DNA of 64,000 nucleotides, taken from contig NZ_CP040915.1 of the NCBI RefSeq assembly GCF_006352065.1, forward strand, positions 1,240,001 through 1,304,000, in the 5' to 3' direction. A program made the translations under genes and the position numbers. Numbering within the stretch: position 1 is the first letter of the stretch; each line of letters begins with the position of its first letter. This stretch comes from Georgenia yuyongxinii (lineage in GTDB: Bacteria; Actinomycetota; Actinomycetes; Actinomycetales; Actinomycetaceae). Below, in pieces: positions 35,980-45,356 of this stretch. The notes beneath the pieces are model-generated. The model was not told where the DNA came from and did not search any database. It was given only the letters and a program-made list of their open reading frames with translations.

Positions 35980-37209
35980 ATGCGACTTGACCGGATCACC
36001 GCCGACCTTCCTGCAGACACCCCAATCGCCACGGTCGTGCTGGATGCGACCCGGGAGAGCGAGACGGGCGACCAGGCGGTGCTCACACGGTGGAAGGACC
36101 TCAGGCGCGGACTCGAGAGCCAGCAGGCCGACGAGCCCACCCTCGCGGCGCTCGACGAGCGCATTCGCACCATCAGCAAGGCCGCGGGCAAGCACGGGCG
36201 CGTCCTGGTGGCGGGCCGCGGGTCCGTGCTCCTGGACTGCGCGCTGGCGGAGCCGCCGGCCGCCGACGAGGCGATCTACGATCACGGCCCGAACGTGTTC
36301 GCGCTGGCCCGCGCCGCGGACGAGCACGTGCGCTACCTCCTCGTCTCCGTGGACCGTTCCGGCGCGGACCTGACGCTGCACGAGTCGGCCGCCGCGCACA
36401 ACGCGGGCGTCGGCGCCACCCTCGAGGGCGGCCACGACGAGCTGTCCAAGGCCAACACAGGTGGCCGGTCCCAGCGGCGTTACGAGACCCGCGTGGAGGA
36501 CTCCTGGGACCGCAACGCCGAGGCCGTCGCGGCCGAGCTGGACCGCGTGGTCAGCGAGCGACGCCCGGAGCTGGTGGTCCTCACCGGCGACATCCGTGCC
36601 CGCTCGCTCGTCGCCGACTCGGTCGGCCAGCACGCGCGTGAGCTGCTCGTTCTCGTCGAGGGCGGCTCCCGCGCGGAAGGGGTCAAGCCCGAGGTCTTCA
36701 ACGCACGTGTGGCCGCGGCACTGGAGCAGTGCCGGCTGCGCCGTCGCGAGTCCGTGCTGGACCGGTTCCGGCAGCTGCAGGGCCAGGACGGGGCGGCGGT
36801 GACAGGCCGGGAGGACGTTCTCGCCGTGCTTCGCCGCGGGCAGGTCTCCGAGCTCGTGATCACCGAGGCGGTCGCAGGTACGCCGTCGTCCCTGGCCGCC
36901 AAGCAGCTCTGGGTGGGCAACGGGCCGTTGGAGATCGGGCTGACCCAGCAGGACGTCGTCGACCTCGGGGCGACGGCGCCGCACCAGGTCCGCGCCGACC
37001 TCGCCCTCGGTCGCGCCGCACTGGCCCAGGGAGCCGGCATCACGGTGGCCGACGACGCCGCCCTCACCCTGGCGAACGGCGTCGGCGCGCTGCTGCGGTG
37101 GGACGACGCGGCTACCCCCAACGAGCACGTCTTCACCCAGAGCGCCGACCAGCACCGCGAGGGCGGCAACCGTCAGGGGCGGCGCCAGGCGCTCACCGAG
37201 CCGCGGTAG
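35980..37209 (+). CDS. baeRF/Rv2629-like release-factor-related protein
   Basis: Protein of 409 aa similar to the mycobacterial Rv2629 group, the bacterial relatives of archaeal/eukaryotic release factor 1 (baeRF2). The order is an N-terminal alpha/beta domain, a central RNase-H-like eRF1 domain 2 (LVVLTGDIRARSLVADSVG) and a C-terminal L7Ae-like domain ending in a pelota-type fold. eRF1-like relatives such as Vms1 cut peptidyl-tRNA on stalled ribosomes; whether this one does is unknown. Its place after clpX suits protein or ribosome quality control. The ATG at 35980 follows GAGGTG; -35 TTGGTG and -10 GACAAT lie just upstream. Confidence 0.78.
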   Translation: MRLDRITADLPADTPIATVVLDATRESETGDQAVLTRWKDLRRGLESQQADEPTLAALDERIRTISKAAGKHGRVLVAGRGSVLLDCALAEPPAADEAIYDHGPNVFALARAADEHVRYLLVSVDRSGADLTLHESAAAHNAGVGATLEGGHDELSKANTGGRSQRRYETRVEDSWDRNAEAVAAELDRVVSERRPELVVLTGDIRARSLVADSVGQHARELLVLVEGGSRAEGVKPEVFNARVAAALEQCRLRRRESVLDRFRQLQGQDGAAVTGREDVLAVLRRGQVSELVITEAVAGTPSSLAAKQLWVGNGPLEIGLTQQDVVDLGATAPHQVRADLALGRAALAQGAGITVADDAALTLANGVGALLRWDDAATPNEHVFTQSADQHREGGNRQGRRQALTEPR

Positions 37210-37226
37210 GGCGTACGCGGACGGTT

Positions 37227-37433
37227 CCCCGCCCCCGCCCGCCCCGCCCGCCCCGCCCGCCCCGCCCGCGCCCAGCCCCCGCCCGTCCGTCCGCGAGATG
37301 TCATCTTCTCGGTGAGATGTCATCTCCGGCGGGCGGGGCGGTGGCCGCCCGGCGCCGGGTCGCGCCGCGTCACCGGGCCGCACTGCGTCACCGGGTCGCG
37401 CCGCGTCACCGGGCTGCACTGCGTCACCGGGCC
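37227..37433. repeat. Three stacked intergenic repeats
   Basis: The gap between the baeRF gene and chorismate mutase holds a run of CCCGCCCGCC decamers (about 37227-37270), two 19-bp-spaced GAGATGTCATC units (37295-37326), and four 18-bp units (37362-37433) alternating GCGCCGCGTCACCGGG and GCACTGCGTCACCGGG. There are no spacers and no gene. Confidence 0.75.
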
Positions 37434-37484
37434 GCGCCGGGTCCGCCGTCGCGGACGTCCCGACACCCGCCCGAGCGGGAACCG

Positions 37485-37496
37485 TAGGATCGCGCC
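37485..37496 (+). promoter_or_regulatory. Leaderless promoter of chorismate mutase
   Basis: TAGGAT at 37485-37490 stands exactly 6 nt before the ATG, with no ribosome site, so transcription should begin at or next to the start codon. Confidence 0.5.
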
Positions 37497-37856
37497 ATGA
37501 CCACCCCGGGGATCCACCGCAGCAACGAGCCCGCCGACGTGCCCGACGAGCTTCGCGAGGCCCGGGCCACCATCGACAACATCGACGCCGCGCTGGTGCA
37601 TCTGCTCGCGGAACGGTTCCGTTGCACCAAGAGGGTCGGGGTGCTCAAGGCGCGGCTGGACCTGCCGCCCTCGGACCCCAGCCGTGAGGAGCGTCAGGTG
37701 GCGCGGCTGCGCGCCCTGGCGGAGGACGCCGGGTTGGACCCGGTCTTCGCAGAGAAATTCCTCAAGTTCATCGTCGAAGAGGTCATCCGCCACCACGAGG
37801 ACATCGCCGGCTCACTGGCGAACGGGGGCGACGTGGGCGCGCGGGCGGAGGCCTGA
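37497..37856 (+). CDS. Chorismate mutase, AroQ class
   Basis: Small all-helical chorismate mutase (119 aa) that turns chorismate into prephenate for Phe and Tyr. The helix-1 pattern IDNIDAALVHLLAERF, the catalytic KRVGVLKA and the C-terminal KFLKFIVEEVIRHH fit the AroQ fold. No signal peptide, so it is a cytoplasmic enzyme. In many actinobacteria such short enzymes work with DAHP synthase. A 19-bp repeat array separates it from the convergent fadD. Confidence 0.88.
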   Translation: MTTPGIHRSNEPADVPDELREARATIDNIDAALVHLLAERFRCTKRVGVLKARLDLPPSDPSREERQVARLRALAEDAGLDPVFAEKFLKFIVEEVIRHHEDIAGSLANGGDVGARAEA

Positions 37857-37987
37857 CGGCACTCCGCCCGGCACCCCGCCTCCCGCGCTGTTCTCCCGCG
37901 CACGTCCTCACGCATGAGGTGCCGCGTTCTCGGCGACTGCCATGACATGGCGCTGCGGCGACGGCGGCGATGGCCTCTCACCGCGCC

Positions 37988-38055
37988 GATGACATTTCGT
38001 CGAGGAGATGACATCTCACTGAGGAGATGACATCTCGCCGAGAAGATGACATCTC
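37988..38055. repeat. 19-bp-period array, four units
   Basis: GATGACAT begins at 37988, 38007, 38026 and 38045, exactly 19 bp apart. Units 2-4 extend to GATGACATCTC, and the last includes GAGAAGATGACATCTC, identical to the reverse complement of the 37295 unit. It lies between convergent chorismate mutase and fadD. Confidence 0.85.
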
Positions 38056-38069
38056 ACGGGGAGGGGGAG

Positions 38070-39911
38070 TCAGGAGTAGATCCGCTCCACCGCGTCCGCG
38101 AAGTCCGTCATCACCAGAGCCCTCTTCACCTTCTGCGAGGGTGTCAGGTACCCGTTCTCCATCGTGAAGTCCGTGGTCAGTACGGAGATCTTCCGGATCG
38201 ACTCCGCCCGGGAGACCGCCTCGTTCGCGCGGGTCACCGCCCGGTCCAGCGCCGCCAGGACCCGCTCGTCCGCGGCCGCCTCCTCCACGGTCATGTCCGG
38301 CAGGCGGTGGTTGGCCAGCCAGCCCGGCAGCATGTCGGCGTCGAGGGTGACCAGCGCCCCGATGAAGGGCTTGCCCTCACCGACCACCACCACCTGGGAG
38401 ACCAGCGGGTGGCCACGCAGCCGGTCCTCGAGCACCGCGGGGGCGACGTTCTTGCCGCCGGCGGTCACGATGATCTCCTTCTTGCGGCCCGTGATGCGCA
38501 GGTAGCCGTCGGCGTCGAGAGTGCCCAGGTCACCCGTGACGAACCAGCCGTCGGCATCGAACGCCGCCGCCGTCGCCTCGGGGTTGTCGCGGTAGCCGCG
38601 GAAGACGTGGTTGCCCTTGATGAGCACCTGCCCGTCGTCGGCGATCCGGATCTGCGTGCCCGGGTAGGGCGGGCCGACGGTGCCGATCTTGACCAGCCCT
38701 GGCCGGTTGACCGTGGTGGGCGCGCCCACCTCCGTCAGGCCGTAGCCCTCGAGCACCTGGACCCCGATGCCGCGAAAGTAGTGGCCCAGCCGTTCACCCA
38801 GGGGCCCGCCGCCGGAGACGGCGTAGACCAGCTCGCCGCCCATGGCGGCCTTGATCTTGCCGTAGACGAGGCGGTCGGCCAGTGTGCGCTGGGCCTTCAG
38901 TGCCGGGGACGGCCCCTCGGCGGAGTCCAGCGCCCGAGAGTAGGTGATGGCCACCTTGGCCGCCCAGCGGAAGATCCGCTGCTTGGCCCCGGAACCGGCC
39001 TTGGCGTCGGCGGAGTTGTAGACCTTCTCGAACACCCGCGGCACGGCGAGCAGGAAGGTGGGCTTGAAGACGCCGAGGTCGGCCACGAGGTTCCGGGCGT
39101 CGGGCACGTGCCCCATGACGGCGCCCGAGTAGACGCACAGCACCTGGACGAACCGGGCGAAGACGTGCGCCATCGGCATGAACAGCAGGGTGCGCTTGTC
39201 CGCGCCCCGGACCACCTCGCTGAAGTTCGGGTCGTCGGTCCCGTTGACCACCAGCGTCACGAAGTTGCCGTGCGTCAGCTCGACACCCTTCGGCCGGCCC
39301 GTGGTGCCCGAGGTGTAGATGATCGTGGCGAGGCTGGTCATGTCGACCGTGGTGGTCCGCCGGGTGACCTCCTCCTCCGGCGTGGCGGCTCCGGCGGTGG
39401 TCACCTGCTCCAAGGCGCCGGCGTCGATGACGTAGACCTTCTCCAGGCTCGGCGCCTTCCCGATGAGGCTCTCCACGGCCGCCGCCTGGGCGTGCGTCTC
39501 GGCGAAGACGAACTTCGCGGCGGAGTCGGTGACGATCCACTCGATCTGCTCCGCCGAGGAGGTCTCGTAGATCGGGACCGGCACCGCGGCGACGGACCAG
39601 CTCGCGAAGTCCAGCACCGACCACTCGTAGCTGGTGTGGCTCAGGATCGCCACCCGGTCCCCAGGATGGACGCCCAGGGCGACCAGGCCCTTCGCCACCC
39701 CCATGACGTCGGTCGCGAACGTCCGCGTGGTCACCGGGACGAACTCCGTGCCCAGGGCTGACTTGCGCTCGAAGATCACGCTCTCGGGCTGACGGGCCAG
39801 CCGGTCGGTCAGGATGCCCGGGATGGACATGTCGGGCGTGAGCCGCCCGACGCCGGGGGTGCTCGCCTCCCGCGGGGCGCCCGTCTGCTGGGTTCCTACC
39901 GTCTCGGCCAT
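38070..39911 (-). CDS. fadD: Long-chain acyl-CoA ligase (FadD/AMP-binding)
   Basis: AMP-forming acyl-CoA synthetase (613 aa) that activates fatty acids for degradation or lipid synthesis. The P-loop-like IIYTSGTTGRPKGVELTH, the GYGLTEVGAPTT adenine motif, the hinge ITGRKKEIIVTAGGKN and the terminal LTPSQKVKRA lysine are present. Length and order match long-chain FadD15-type enzymes. The start at 39911 has a GAAGGGA site. It lies downstream of valS in the same direction, separated by a GC hairpin. Confidence 0.94.
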   Translation of the reverse strand: MAETVGTQQTGAPREASTPGVGRLTPDMSIPGILTDRLARQPESVIFERKSALGTEFVPVTTRTFATDVMGVAKGLVALGVHPGDRVAILSHTSYEWSVLDFASWSVAAVPVPIYETSSAEQIEWIVTDSAAKFVFAETHAQAAAVESLIGKAPSLEKVYVIDAGALEQVTTAGAATPEEEVTRRTTTVDMTSLATIIYTSGTTGRPKGVELTHGNFVTLVVNGTDDPNFSEVVRGADKRTLLFMPMAHVFARFVQVLCVYSGAVMGHVPDARNLVADLGVFKPTFLLAVPRVFEKVYNSADAKAGSGAKQRIFRWAAKVAITYSRALDSAEGPSPALKAQRTLADRLVYGKIKAAMGGELVYAVSGGGPLGERLGHYFRGIGVQVLEGYGLTEVGAPTTVNRPGLVKIGTVGPPYPGTQIRIADDGQVLIKGNHVFRGYRDNPEATAAAFDADGWFVTGDLGTLDADGYLRITGRKKEIIVTAGGKNVAPAVLEDRLRGHPLVSQVVVVGEGKPFIGALVTLDADMLPGWLANHRLPDMTVEEAAADERVLAALDRAVTRANEAVSRAESIRKISVLTTDFTMENGYLTPSQKVKRALVMTDFADAVERIYS

Positions 39912-39928
39912 GTGCTCGTCCCTTCTCT

Positions 39929-39965
39929 GGCCGCCGCGGCGGCCGGGTGGGCCGCGCGGCGGCCC
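39929..39965 (-). terminator. GC-rich hairpins between valS and fadD
   Basis: A 16-bp perfect palindrome (39929-39944) is followed by a 7-bp stem (39949-39955 with 39959-39965), in the 100-bp gap after valS. Confidence 0.5.
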
Positions 39966-40012
39966 GTGTGGCACCGCGGCCGGGCACGAGGCCCGACGGC
40001 GGTGGTGGTCGG

Positions 40013-42691
40013 TCAGCGACGCGGTTCGGGCTCGTCGAGCTCGTGGTCCGTCACGGTGGCCTGCTCGGCGCCGTCGACGCCCACGAGCTGCAGCTCACCG
40101 CGCACGCGGCCCGCGGCGCGCAGGTCACCCAGGGCCTGCTCCACCAGGGCGACGGCGGAGCTCGGGACCTCCAGCCGTACCCGCGCGTAGGTGGTGCGCT
40201 GGGAGACCTTGGCCTCGGACTTGACCTTGCGCAGGGCAGCGAGGGCCTGGCCGGTCGCGTCGATCAAGGTGGGGTCGCCGTCGGCCGCGGCCGTACGCAG
40301 GGGGGCGGCGGTGGGCCAGGAGGCCTGGTGCACCGAGCCGGTGCGGTACCAGTGCCAGACCTCCTCGGTGGCGAAGGGCAGCACCGGGGCGAACAGCCGC
40401 AGGAAGGTGTCCACCGCGATGGCCAAGGCGGCACGGGCCGAGGCGGCGTCGGCCTCGGGCAGGTCGCCGTCGCGGTTGTAGGCGCGGTCCTTGACCAGCT
40501 CGAGGTAGTCGTCGCAGAAGGTCCAGAAGAACGTCTCGGCGACCTCGAGGGCCTTGGTGTGGTCGTACGCCTCGAACGCGGCGGTGGCCGCCGCCACCAC
40601 GTCGGCCAGGCCGGCGAGCATCGCCCGGTCGATCGGGGCGGTGACGGCGGCCGGGTCGAGCACGAGCGGCTGGTCCCCGCCCATGGTCAGGGCGAACTTC
40701 GAGGCGTTGAGGATCTTGATGGCGAGGCGGCGGCCGATCTTCATCTGCCCCACCTCGAACGCGGCGTCCGTGCCCAGCCGGGCCGAGGCGGCCCAGTAGC
40801 GCACGGCGTCGGAGCCGTGCTCCTCGAGCAGCCCCATCGGGGTGACGACGTTGCCCTTGGACTTCGACATCTTCTTGCGGTCGGGGTCCAGGATCCAGCC
40901 GCTGATCGCGGCGTGCTTCCACGGCAGGGCGCCGAACTCCAGGTGGGCGCGGACGACGGTGGAGAAGAGCCAGGTGCGGATGATGTCCTGACCCTGCGGG
41001 CGCAGGTCCATCGGGTAGACCCGCTCGAACAGGTCCTGGTCGCGCAGCCAGCCGCCGACGATCTGGGGGGTGAGCGACGACGTCGCCCACGTGTCCATGA
41101 TGTCGACCTCGCCGACGAAGCCACCGGGCTTGCCGCGCTGGTCCTCGGTGTAGCCCGGCGGCACGTCGGTGCTCGGGTCGACCGGCAGGGCCGACTCGTC
41201 CGGGGTGAGCACACGGTCGTAGTCCGGCTCGCCGTCGGCGCCCACGGCGTACCACACCGGGATCGCGACACCGAAGAAGCGCTGACGGGAGATCAGCCAG
41301 TCGCTGTTGAGGCCGTTGACCCAGTTGTCGTACCGCACCCGCATGAAGTCGGGGTGGAAGTCGAGCTCCTTGCCGCGGGCGATGAGGTTCTCGCGCAGCT
41401 CGTTGCCGTCGGCCTCGGGGTAGGGGCGGCCACCGTTGCGGATGTACCACTGCCGCGAGGTGACGATCTCCAGCGGCTTGTCGCCCTTCTCGAAGAAGTT
41501 CGTCTTCCGCTGGGTGGGGGTGGGCTCGCCATCGAGGTCGCCGCTGGCGCGCAGGGCGTCGACCACGGCCTTGCGGGCGGAGAAGGTGGTCTTGCCGGCC
41601 ATCTCCTCGTAGGCGGCGCGGCCGCCGTCGGTGGTCAGCCAGTCCGGGGTCTCGCGCAGGATGCGACCGTCGCGGCCGAGCACCGGGCGGGTGGGCAGGT
41701 CGAGCCCGCGCCACCACTGCACGTCGGTGAGGTCACCGAAGGTGCAGCACATCGCGATGCCGGCGCCCTTGTCCATCTCCGCGGCCGGGTGGGCCAGCAC
41801 GGGCAGCTCGACACCGAAGACCGGGGACGTGACCGTGGTGCCGAAGAGCGGCTGGTAGCGCTCGTCGTCGGGGTGGGCGATGAGGGCCACGCACGCGGGG
41901 AGCAGCTCGGGGCGGGTGGTCTCGATGTGGACCGGGCTGCCATCCGGCTGGTGGAAGGCGACCTTGTGGTAGAAGCCCGGGTAGTCGCGGGCCTCGAGCT
42001 CGGCCTGGGCGACGGCGGTCTGGAACGTCACGTCCCACAGTCCCGGCGCGGCCGCCTGGTAGGCCTCGCCGCGGGCGAGGTTGCGCAGGAAGCCGGCCTG
42101 GGCGACGAGCCGGGCGTCGTGCCCGATGGTCTGGTAGTGGTGGTTCCAGTCCACGCTCAGCCCGAGGTGGCGCCACAGCGACTCGAACTGCTGCTCGTCC
42201 TCGGCGGTCAGGCGCAGGCACAGCTCGACGAAGTTCCTCCGGCTGATCGGGATCTGGTCGGCGGCCTTGATGGACTTGCCCTCGCCGCCCTCGTGGGGCG
42301 GGGTGAAGTCCGGGTCGTAGGGCAGGGAGGGGTCGCAGCGGACCCCGTAGTAGTTCTGCACGCGCCGCTCGGTGGGCAGGCCGTTGTCGTCCCAGCCCAT
42401 CGGGTAGAACACGGCCTTGCCCCGCATGCGCTGGTAGCGGGCGACGACGTCGGTGTGGGTGAAGCTGAACACGTGGCCCACGTGCAGCGAGCCGGAGACG
42501 GTCGGGGGCGGGGTGTCGATCGAGTAGACCTGCTCGCGCGTGGCGCTCCGGTCGAACGCGTAGGTGCCCGCCTCGGTCCAGGCGGAGTTCCAGCGGTCCT
42601 CGAGCCCGTCGAGGCTGACCTTGTCCGGTGCCTGCGGGGCCGGGAGGGTCTCGGTCTCGGGCACGGTACCGGCCAGGGGTGCGTCGCTCAT
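40013..42691 (-). CDS. valS: Valyl-tRNA synthetase
   Basis: Class I synthetase (892 aa) that charges tRNA-Val. The HIGH-type motif is LHVGHVFSFTHTD and the KMSKS loop is KKMSKSKGNVV; the CP1 editing domain, an anticodon-binding domain and a C-terminal region with coiled-coil character are in the expected order. The start at 42691 excludes 17 in-frame upstream residues that lack similarity. No T-box leader is visible in the 180 bp upstream. Confidence 0.97.
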   Translation of the reverse strand: MSDAPLAGTVPETETLPAPQAPDKVSLDGLEDRWNSAWTEAGTYAFDRSATREQVYSIDTPPPTVSGSLHVGHVFSFTHTDVVARYQRMRGKAVFYPMGWDDNGLPTERRVQNYYGVRCDPSLPYDPDFTPPHEGGEGKSIKAADQIPISRRNFVELCLRLTAEDEQQFESLWRHLGLSVDWNHHYQTIGHDARLVAQAGFLRNLARGEAYQAAAPGLWDVTFQTAVAQAELEARDYPGFYHKVAFHQPDGSPVHIETTRPELLPACVALIAHPDDERYQPLFGTTVTSPVFGVELPVLAHPAAEMDKGAGIAMCCTFGDLTDVQWWRGLDLPTRPVLGRDGRILRETPDWLTTDGGRAAYEEMAGKTTFSARKAVVDALRASGDLDGEPTPTQRKTNFFEKGDKPLEIVTSRQWYIRNGGRPYPEADGNELRENLIARGKELDFHPDFMRVRYDNWVNGLNSDWLISRQRFFGVAIPVWYAVGADGEPDYDRVLTPDESALPVDPSTDVPPGYTEDQRGKPGGFVGEVDIMDTWATSSLTPQIVGGWLRDQDLFERVYPMDLRPQGQDIIRTWLFSTVVRAHLEFGALPWKHAAISGWILDPDRKKMSKSKGNVVTPMGLLEEHGSDAVRYWAASARLGTDAAFEVGQMKIGRRLAIKILNASKFALTMGGDQPLVLDPAAVTAPIDRAMLAGLADVVAAATAAFEAYDHTKALEVAETFFWTFCDDYLELVKDRAYNRDGDLPEADAASARAALAIAVDTFLRLFAPVLPFATEEVWHWYRTGSVHQASWPTAAPLRTAAADGDPTLIDATGQALAALRKVKSEAKVSQRTTYARVRLEVPSSAVALVEQALGDLRAAGRVRGELQLVGVDGAEQATVTDHELDEPEPRR

Positions 42692-42872
42692 GGTGACCGA
42701 TTCTTTCACGACGGCGGTAGTGCGCGGCATCACGGTCATCACGGCCCCGGAACGCCCGGCTCAGTCGGCCGAAGCCGGCCGCTCTGGTCGGTGTGAGCGC
42801 GTCTTTCGCCCGGCGTTGGGGCTGACGCCCGGCGTGGAAGCTCGCCACCGCCGCACGCCCCCGCCGTCGCAC

Positions 42873-44174
42873 TCAGCTGCGGGCGAGCGTGATGAGCCGG
42901 TCGAGGATGTGCTCGCCGTCGACCCGGATGCCGTCGTGGTGGTACTCGTTGGTGATCCACGGCCGCAGGTTCTGCACCGCTCGGGCGGTCTCCTGGGACA
43001 GCTCCACCGGGACGAACATGTCGTCCGTGTACACCGCCGCCGCCACCGGCACCGTGTTCTCGGCGAGGACCTGCGGGTCGTAGAGCGCGGGGAAGTCCTC
43101 CTTCGCCGCGAGCAGGTCCGCCGCGGCGGCGAGCGGGGCGAGCGCTGGGTCCTCACGCAGCTGCCAAGGGTAGATGTGCTCACCGGTGAGGTGGTAGGGG
43201 GTGGCGTGCCAGGCGGGGTCGGCGTCCTCGGCCATGGTGGCGAACTCGCCGCGCACGCGGTGTGCCGCCCAGTGGGTGGCCGCGCGCTGGGCGTAGATCG
43301 TCTCGTGCAGCACCGCGTACAGCTCGCGGCCGGCGTAGCTGAGCAGGGCGCCGGCGTCGGCGAGGAAGCCGCGCGAGAGCCGGCGGGCGCCGGCCACGGT
43401 CACGAAGGGGTCCTCGAGGAGGTAGTGCAGGGCGTCGAAACCCAGACCGGCGCCGAGCCGGGTGCCCACCTGCCGCAGCCGTCGGGCGCTGAGCCGTTCC
43501 CCGGTGGGCAGCAGCTCCTCGGTTTCCGCCAGGTGCCGGGCAACCTCACGCAGGGTCGCCTGGTCGTCGGGGTAGCGGGCGAAGTACTGGGCGTTGCGGC
43601 GGGCGGTCTTGGCGTAGGTGAGCCGGTAGACCTGCTCGGCCGGCGTGGTCAGACCCGGCAGCCCACCGGTGACGAAGGCCTCGCGGAGCCCGCCGGGGGC
43701 CGTCGAGAGGTAGCTGATGATGACGAACCCGCCGTAGGACTGGCCGAGCACCGACCAGGGTCGGTCGCCGGCCAGGTGCCGGCGCAGGGCCTCGGCGTCG
43801 GCGACGATGGCGTCCGCCCGGAAGTGGCTCAGATAGGCGGCCTGCGCGGCGGCGTCCCCGCGTGCGGTGATGGTCAGCGCGTCGCCCGGGGTGGACAGCC
43901 CGGTGCCGCGCTGGTCGAGGAGCACCACCCGGTAGTCCCGCAGGGCCCTGTCGATCCACCCGGAGATCCGCGCCGGCCGGTCGCCCCGCCCGCCGGGCCC
44001 ACCCTGGAACCAGACGAGGTGCGGCTTCTCGGCACCGCCGTCGCGCACGATCTCACGGGCGAAGATCTCGATGGTCTCCCCGCCCGGCGCGGCGTGGTCC
44101 AGGGGCACGGTGAGACGGTGCGCGAGGACGTCGTGGCCGTCGAGGCGGTACCGGGTGGTGTCCATGCCGGCCAT
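42873..44174 (-). CDS. S33 alpha/beta-hydrolase, proline iminopeptidase type
   Basis: Serine peptidase of the proline iminopeptidase family (433 aa). The oxyanion loop is WFQGGPGGRG, the nucleophile elbow GQSYGGF, and the acid/base are likely Asp in YTDDMF and His in YHHDG near the C-terminus. The length with a large cap fits the actinobacterial long PIP/tripeptidyl group. There is no signal peptide. ATG 44174 (AGGGAA upstream) or ATG 44165 may be used. The 180-bp gap to valS holds nothing clear. Confidence 0.85.
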   Translation of the reverse strand: MAGMDTTRYRLDGHDVLAHRLTVPLDHAAPGGETIEIFAREIVRDGGAEKPHLVWFQGGPGGRGDRPARISGWIDRALRDYRVVLLDQRGTGLSTPGDALTITARGDAAAQAAYLSHFRADAIVADAEALRRHLAGDRPWSVLGQSYGGFVIISYLSTAPGGLREAFVTGGLPGLTTPAEQVYRLTYAKTARRNAQYFARYPDDQATLREVARHLAETEELLPTGERLSARRLRQVGTRLGAGLGFDALHYLLEDPFVTVAGARRLSRGFLADAGALLSYAGRELYAVLHETIYAQRAATHWAAHRVRGEFATMAEDADPAWHATPYHLTGEHIYPWQLREDPALAPLAAAADLLAAKEDFPALYDPQVLAENTVPVAAAVYTDDMFVPVELSQETARAVQNLRPWITNEYHHDGIRVDGEHILDRLITLARS

Positions 44175-44243
44175 TGTTCCCTGCCCGCGTTCGCGCCCGC
44201 GGTGGAGCGCCGGCGCCTGTGGAGCCTTGGCCCGCGTGGAGGG

Positions 44244-45356
44244 TCAGCGCTCGCGGAGCGTCGGTGCCGGTCGGGTGGCGTTGGCACCTTCGGCGTCGGA
44301 CAGCCGCGCCATCGTGGCCTCCGCCCGGCGCACCCGCGCCAGGGCGTGCCCGGGCAGGGCGTCGGTGAGGAACTCGTAGTGGTCCGCCGTCGCCCGGGCG
44401 GCCCGGTCGCCGGTGCGGGCGGCCGCGACCGTGGCGGCCCACCAGTCGGCGATGTCGCCCCAGCCGGGTGCGGCGAGCGAACCGCCGAAGTGCTGGACGG
44501 CGAGGGACGCGCAGAGGGTGGCGAACCGCAGCCGCTGCTCCAGCGCCCAGCCCTGCAGCGTGCCTGTGACCAGGGCGGCGGCGAACACGTCCCCGGCGCC
44601 GGTGGCGTCGATGGCGTCCACCTGCAGCGCCTCCACCTGCGCCTCCTCGCCGGATGCGGCGTCGACGGCGAGCGCGCCCTCCGCGCCCAGGGTGACCACG
44701 ACCAGCGGCACGTGCGCGGACAACGCCCGGGCGGCCTGGAGCGGGGTGTCGGCGCGGGTGTACGCCAGCGCCTCCACGACGTTGGGCGTGAAGGCGTGGC
44801 AGCCGTTGAGGAGCTCCAGGTGGCCCGGGTCCCACGTCTCCGACGGGTCCCACGCGGCGTCGGCGAAGACCAGGGTCCCGGCCTCGGCGGCGGCGCGCCA
44901 CCACGGCTCCGTACCCCGGGCGGTGCCGGAGAGCTCGGCGACGACGGCGCGGGCCGGCGGGGCGCCGGCGAGCAGCTCCGCAGGTGGTTCCGGGTCCTGA
45001 TGACCGTGGGTGACCATCGCCCGGTCGCCGTTCAGCGCCATCGAGACCGTCACCGACGTGTGCCAGCGGCGGTAGCGCCGGGAGGGTGTCAGGTCCACGC
45101 CCTCCTGCTCGCCGAGCACCGTCCACAGCCAGTCGGCGTAGGCGTCGTCGCCGAACCCCGCGGCGAGGCCGGTGCGGAGGCCGAGCCGGGCCGCGGCGAC
45201 CGCCAGGTTCGCGATGCCGCCTGGCGCCGACCCCATGCCCGTGGCCCACACCTCCGTGCCCGCGCGCGGCGCGGTCGGCAGGCCGGTGAAGACGATGTCG
45301 AAGAAGACGGGCCCGGAGACCAGCAGGTCCAGGGAGTCGGCGGAAGAGGCGCTCAC
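44244..45356 (-). CDS. PfkB-family carbohydrate kinase
   Basis: Ribokinase-like sugar or nucleoside kinase (370 aa). Signature 1 is GGIANLAVAAARLG and signature 2 DAIDATGAGDVFAAAL, with the anion hole and catalytic Asp (GAGD). The C-terminal 60 residues are an Ala/Arg-rich extension. It is divergent from a GH4 glycosidase with 36 bp between the starts, so the pair may act on one imported sugar; the substrate is unknown. The start is GTG at 45356. Confidence 0.85.
   Translation of the reverse strand: MSASSADSLDLLVSGPVFFDIVFTGLPTAPRAGTEVWATGMGSAPGGIANLAVAAARLGLRTGLAAGFGDDAYADWLWTVLGEQEGVDLTPSRRYRRWHTSVTVSMALNGDRAMVTHGHQDPEPPAELLAGAPPARAVVAELSGTARGTEPWWRAAAEAGTLVFADAAWDPSETWDPGHLELLNGCHAFTPNVVEALAYTRADTPLQAARALSAHVPLVVVTLGAEGALAVDAASGEEAQVEALQVDAIDATGAGDVFAAALVTGTLQGWALEQRLRFATLCASLAVQHFGGSLAAPGWGDIADWWAATVAAARTGDRAARATADHYEFLTDALPGHALARVRRAEATMARLSDAEGANATRPAPTLRER

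Noticed and set aside
37362-37433. Possible CRISPR-like array near chorismate mutase
   Set aside because: Units of 18 bp abut without unique spacers, and no cas genes are present.
39947-42796. 949-codon plus-strand ORF
   Set aside because: Antisense shadow of valS without any recognisable domain.
42692-42872. T-box leader of valS
   Set aside because: No T-box sequence or specifier loop; the gap is short and ordinary.
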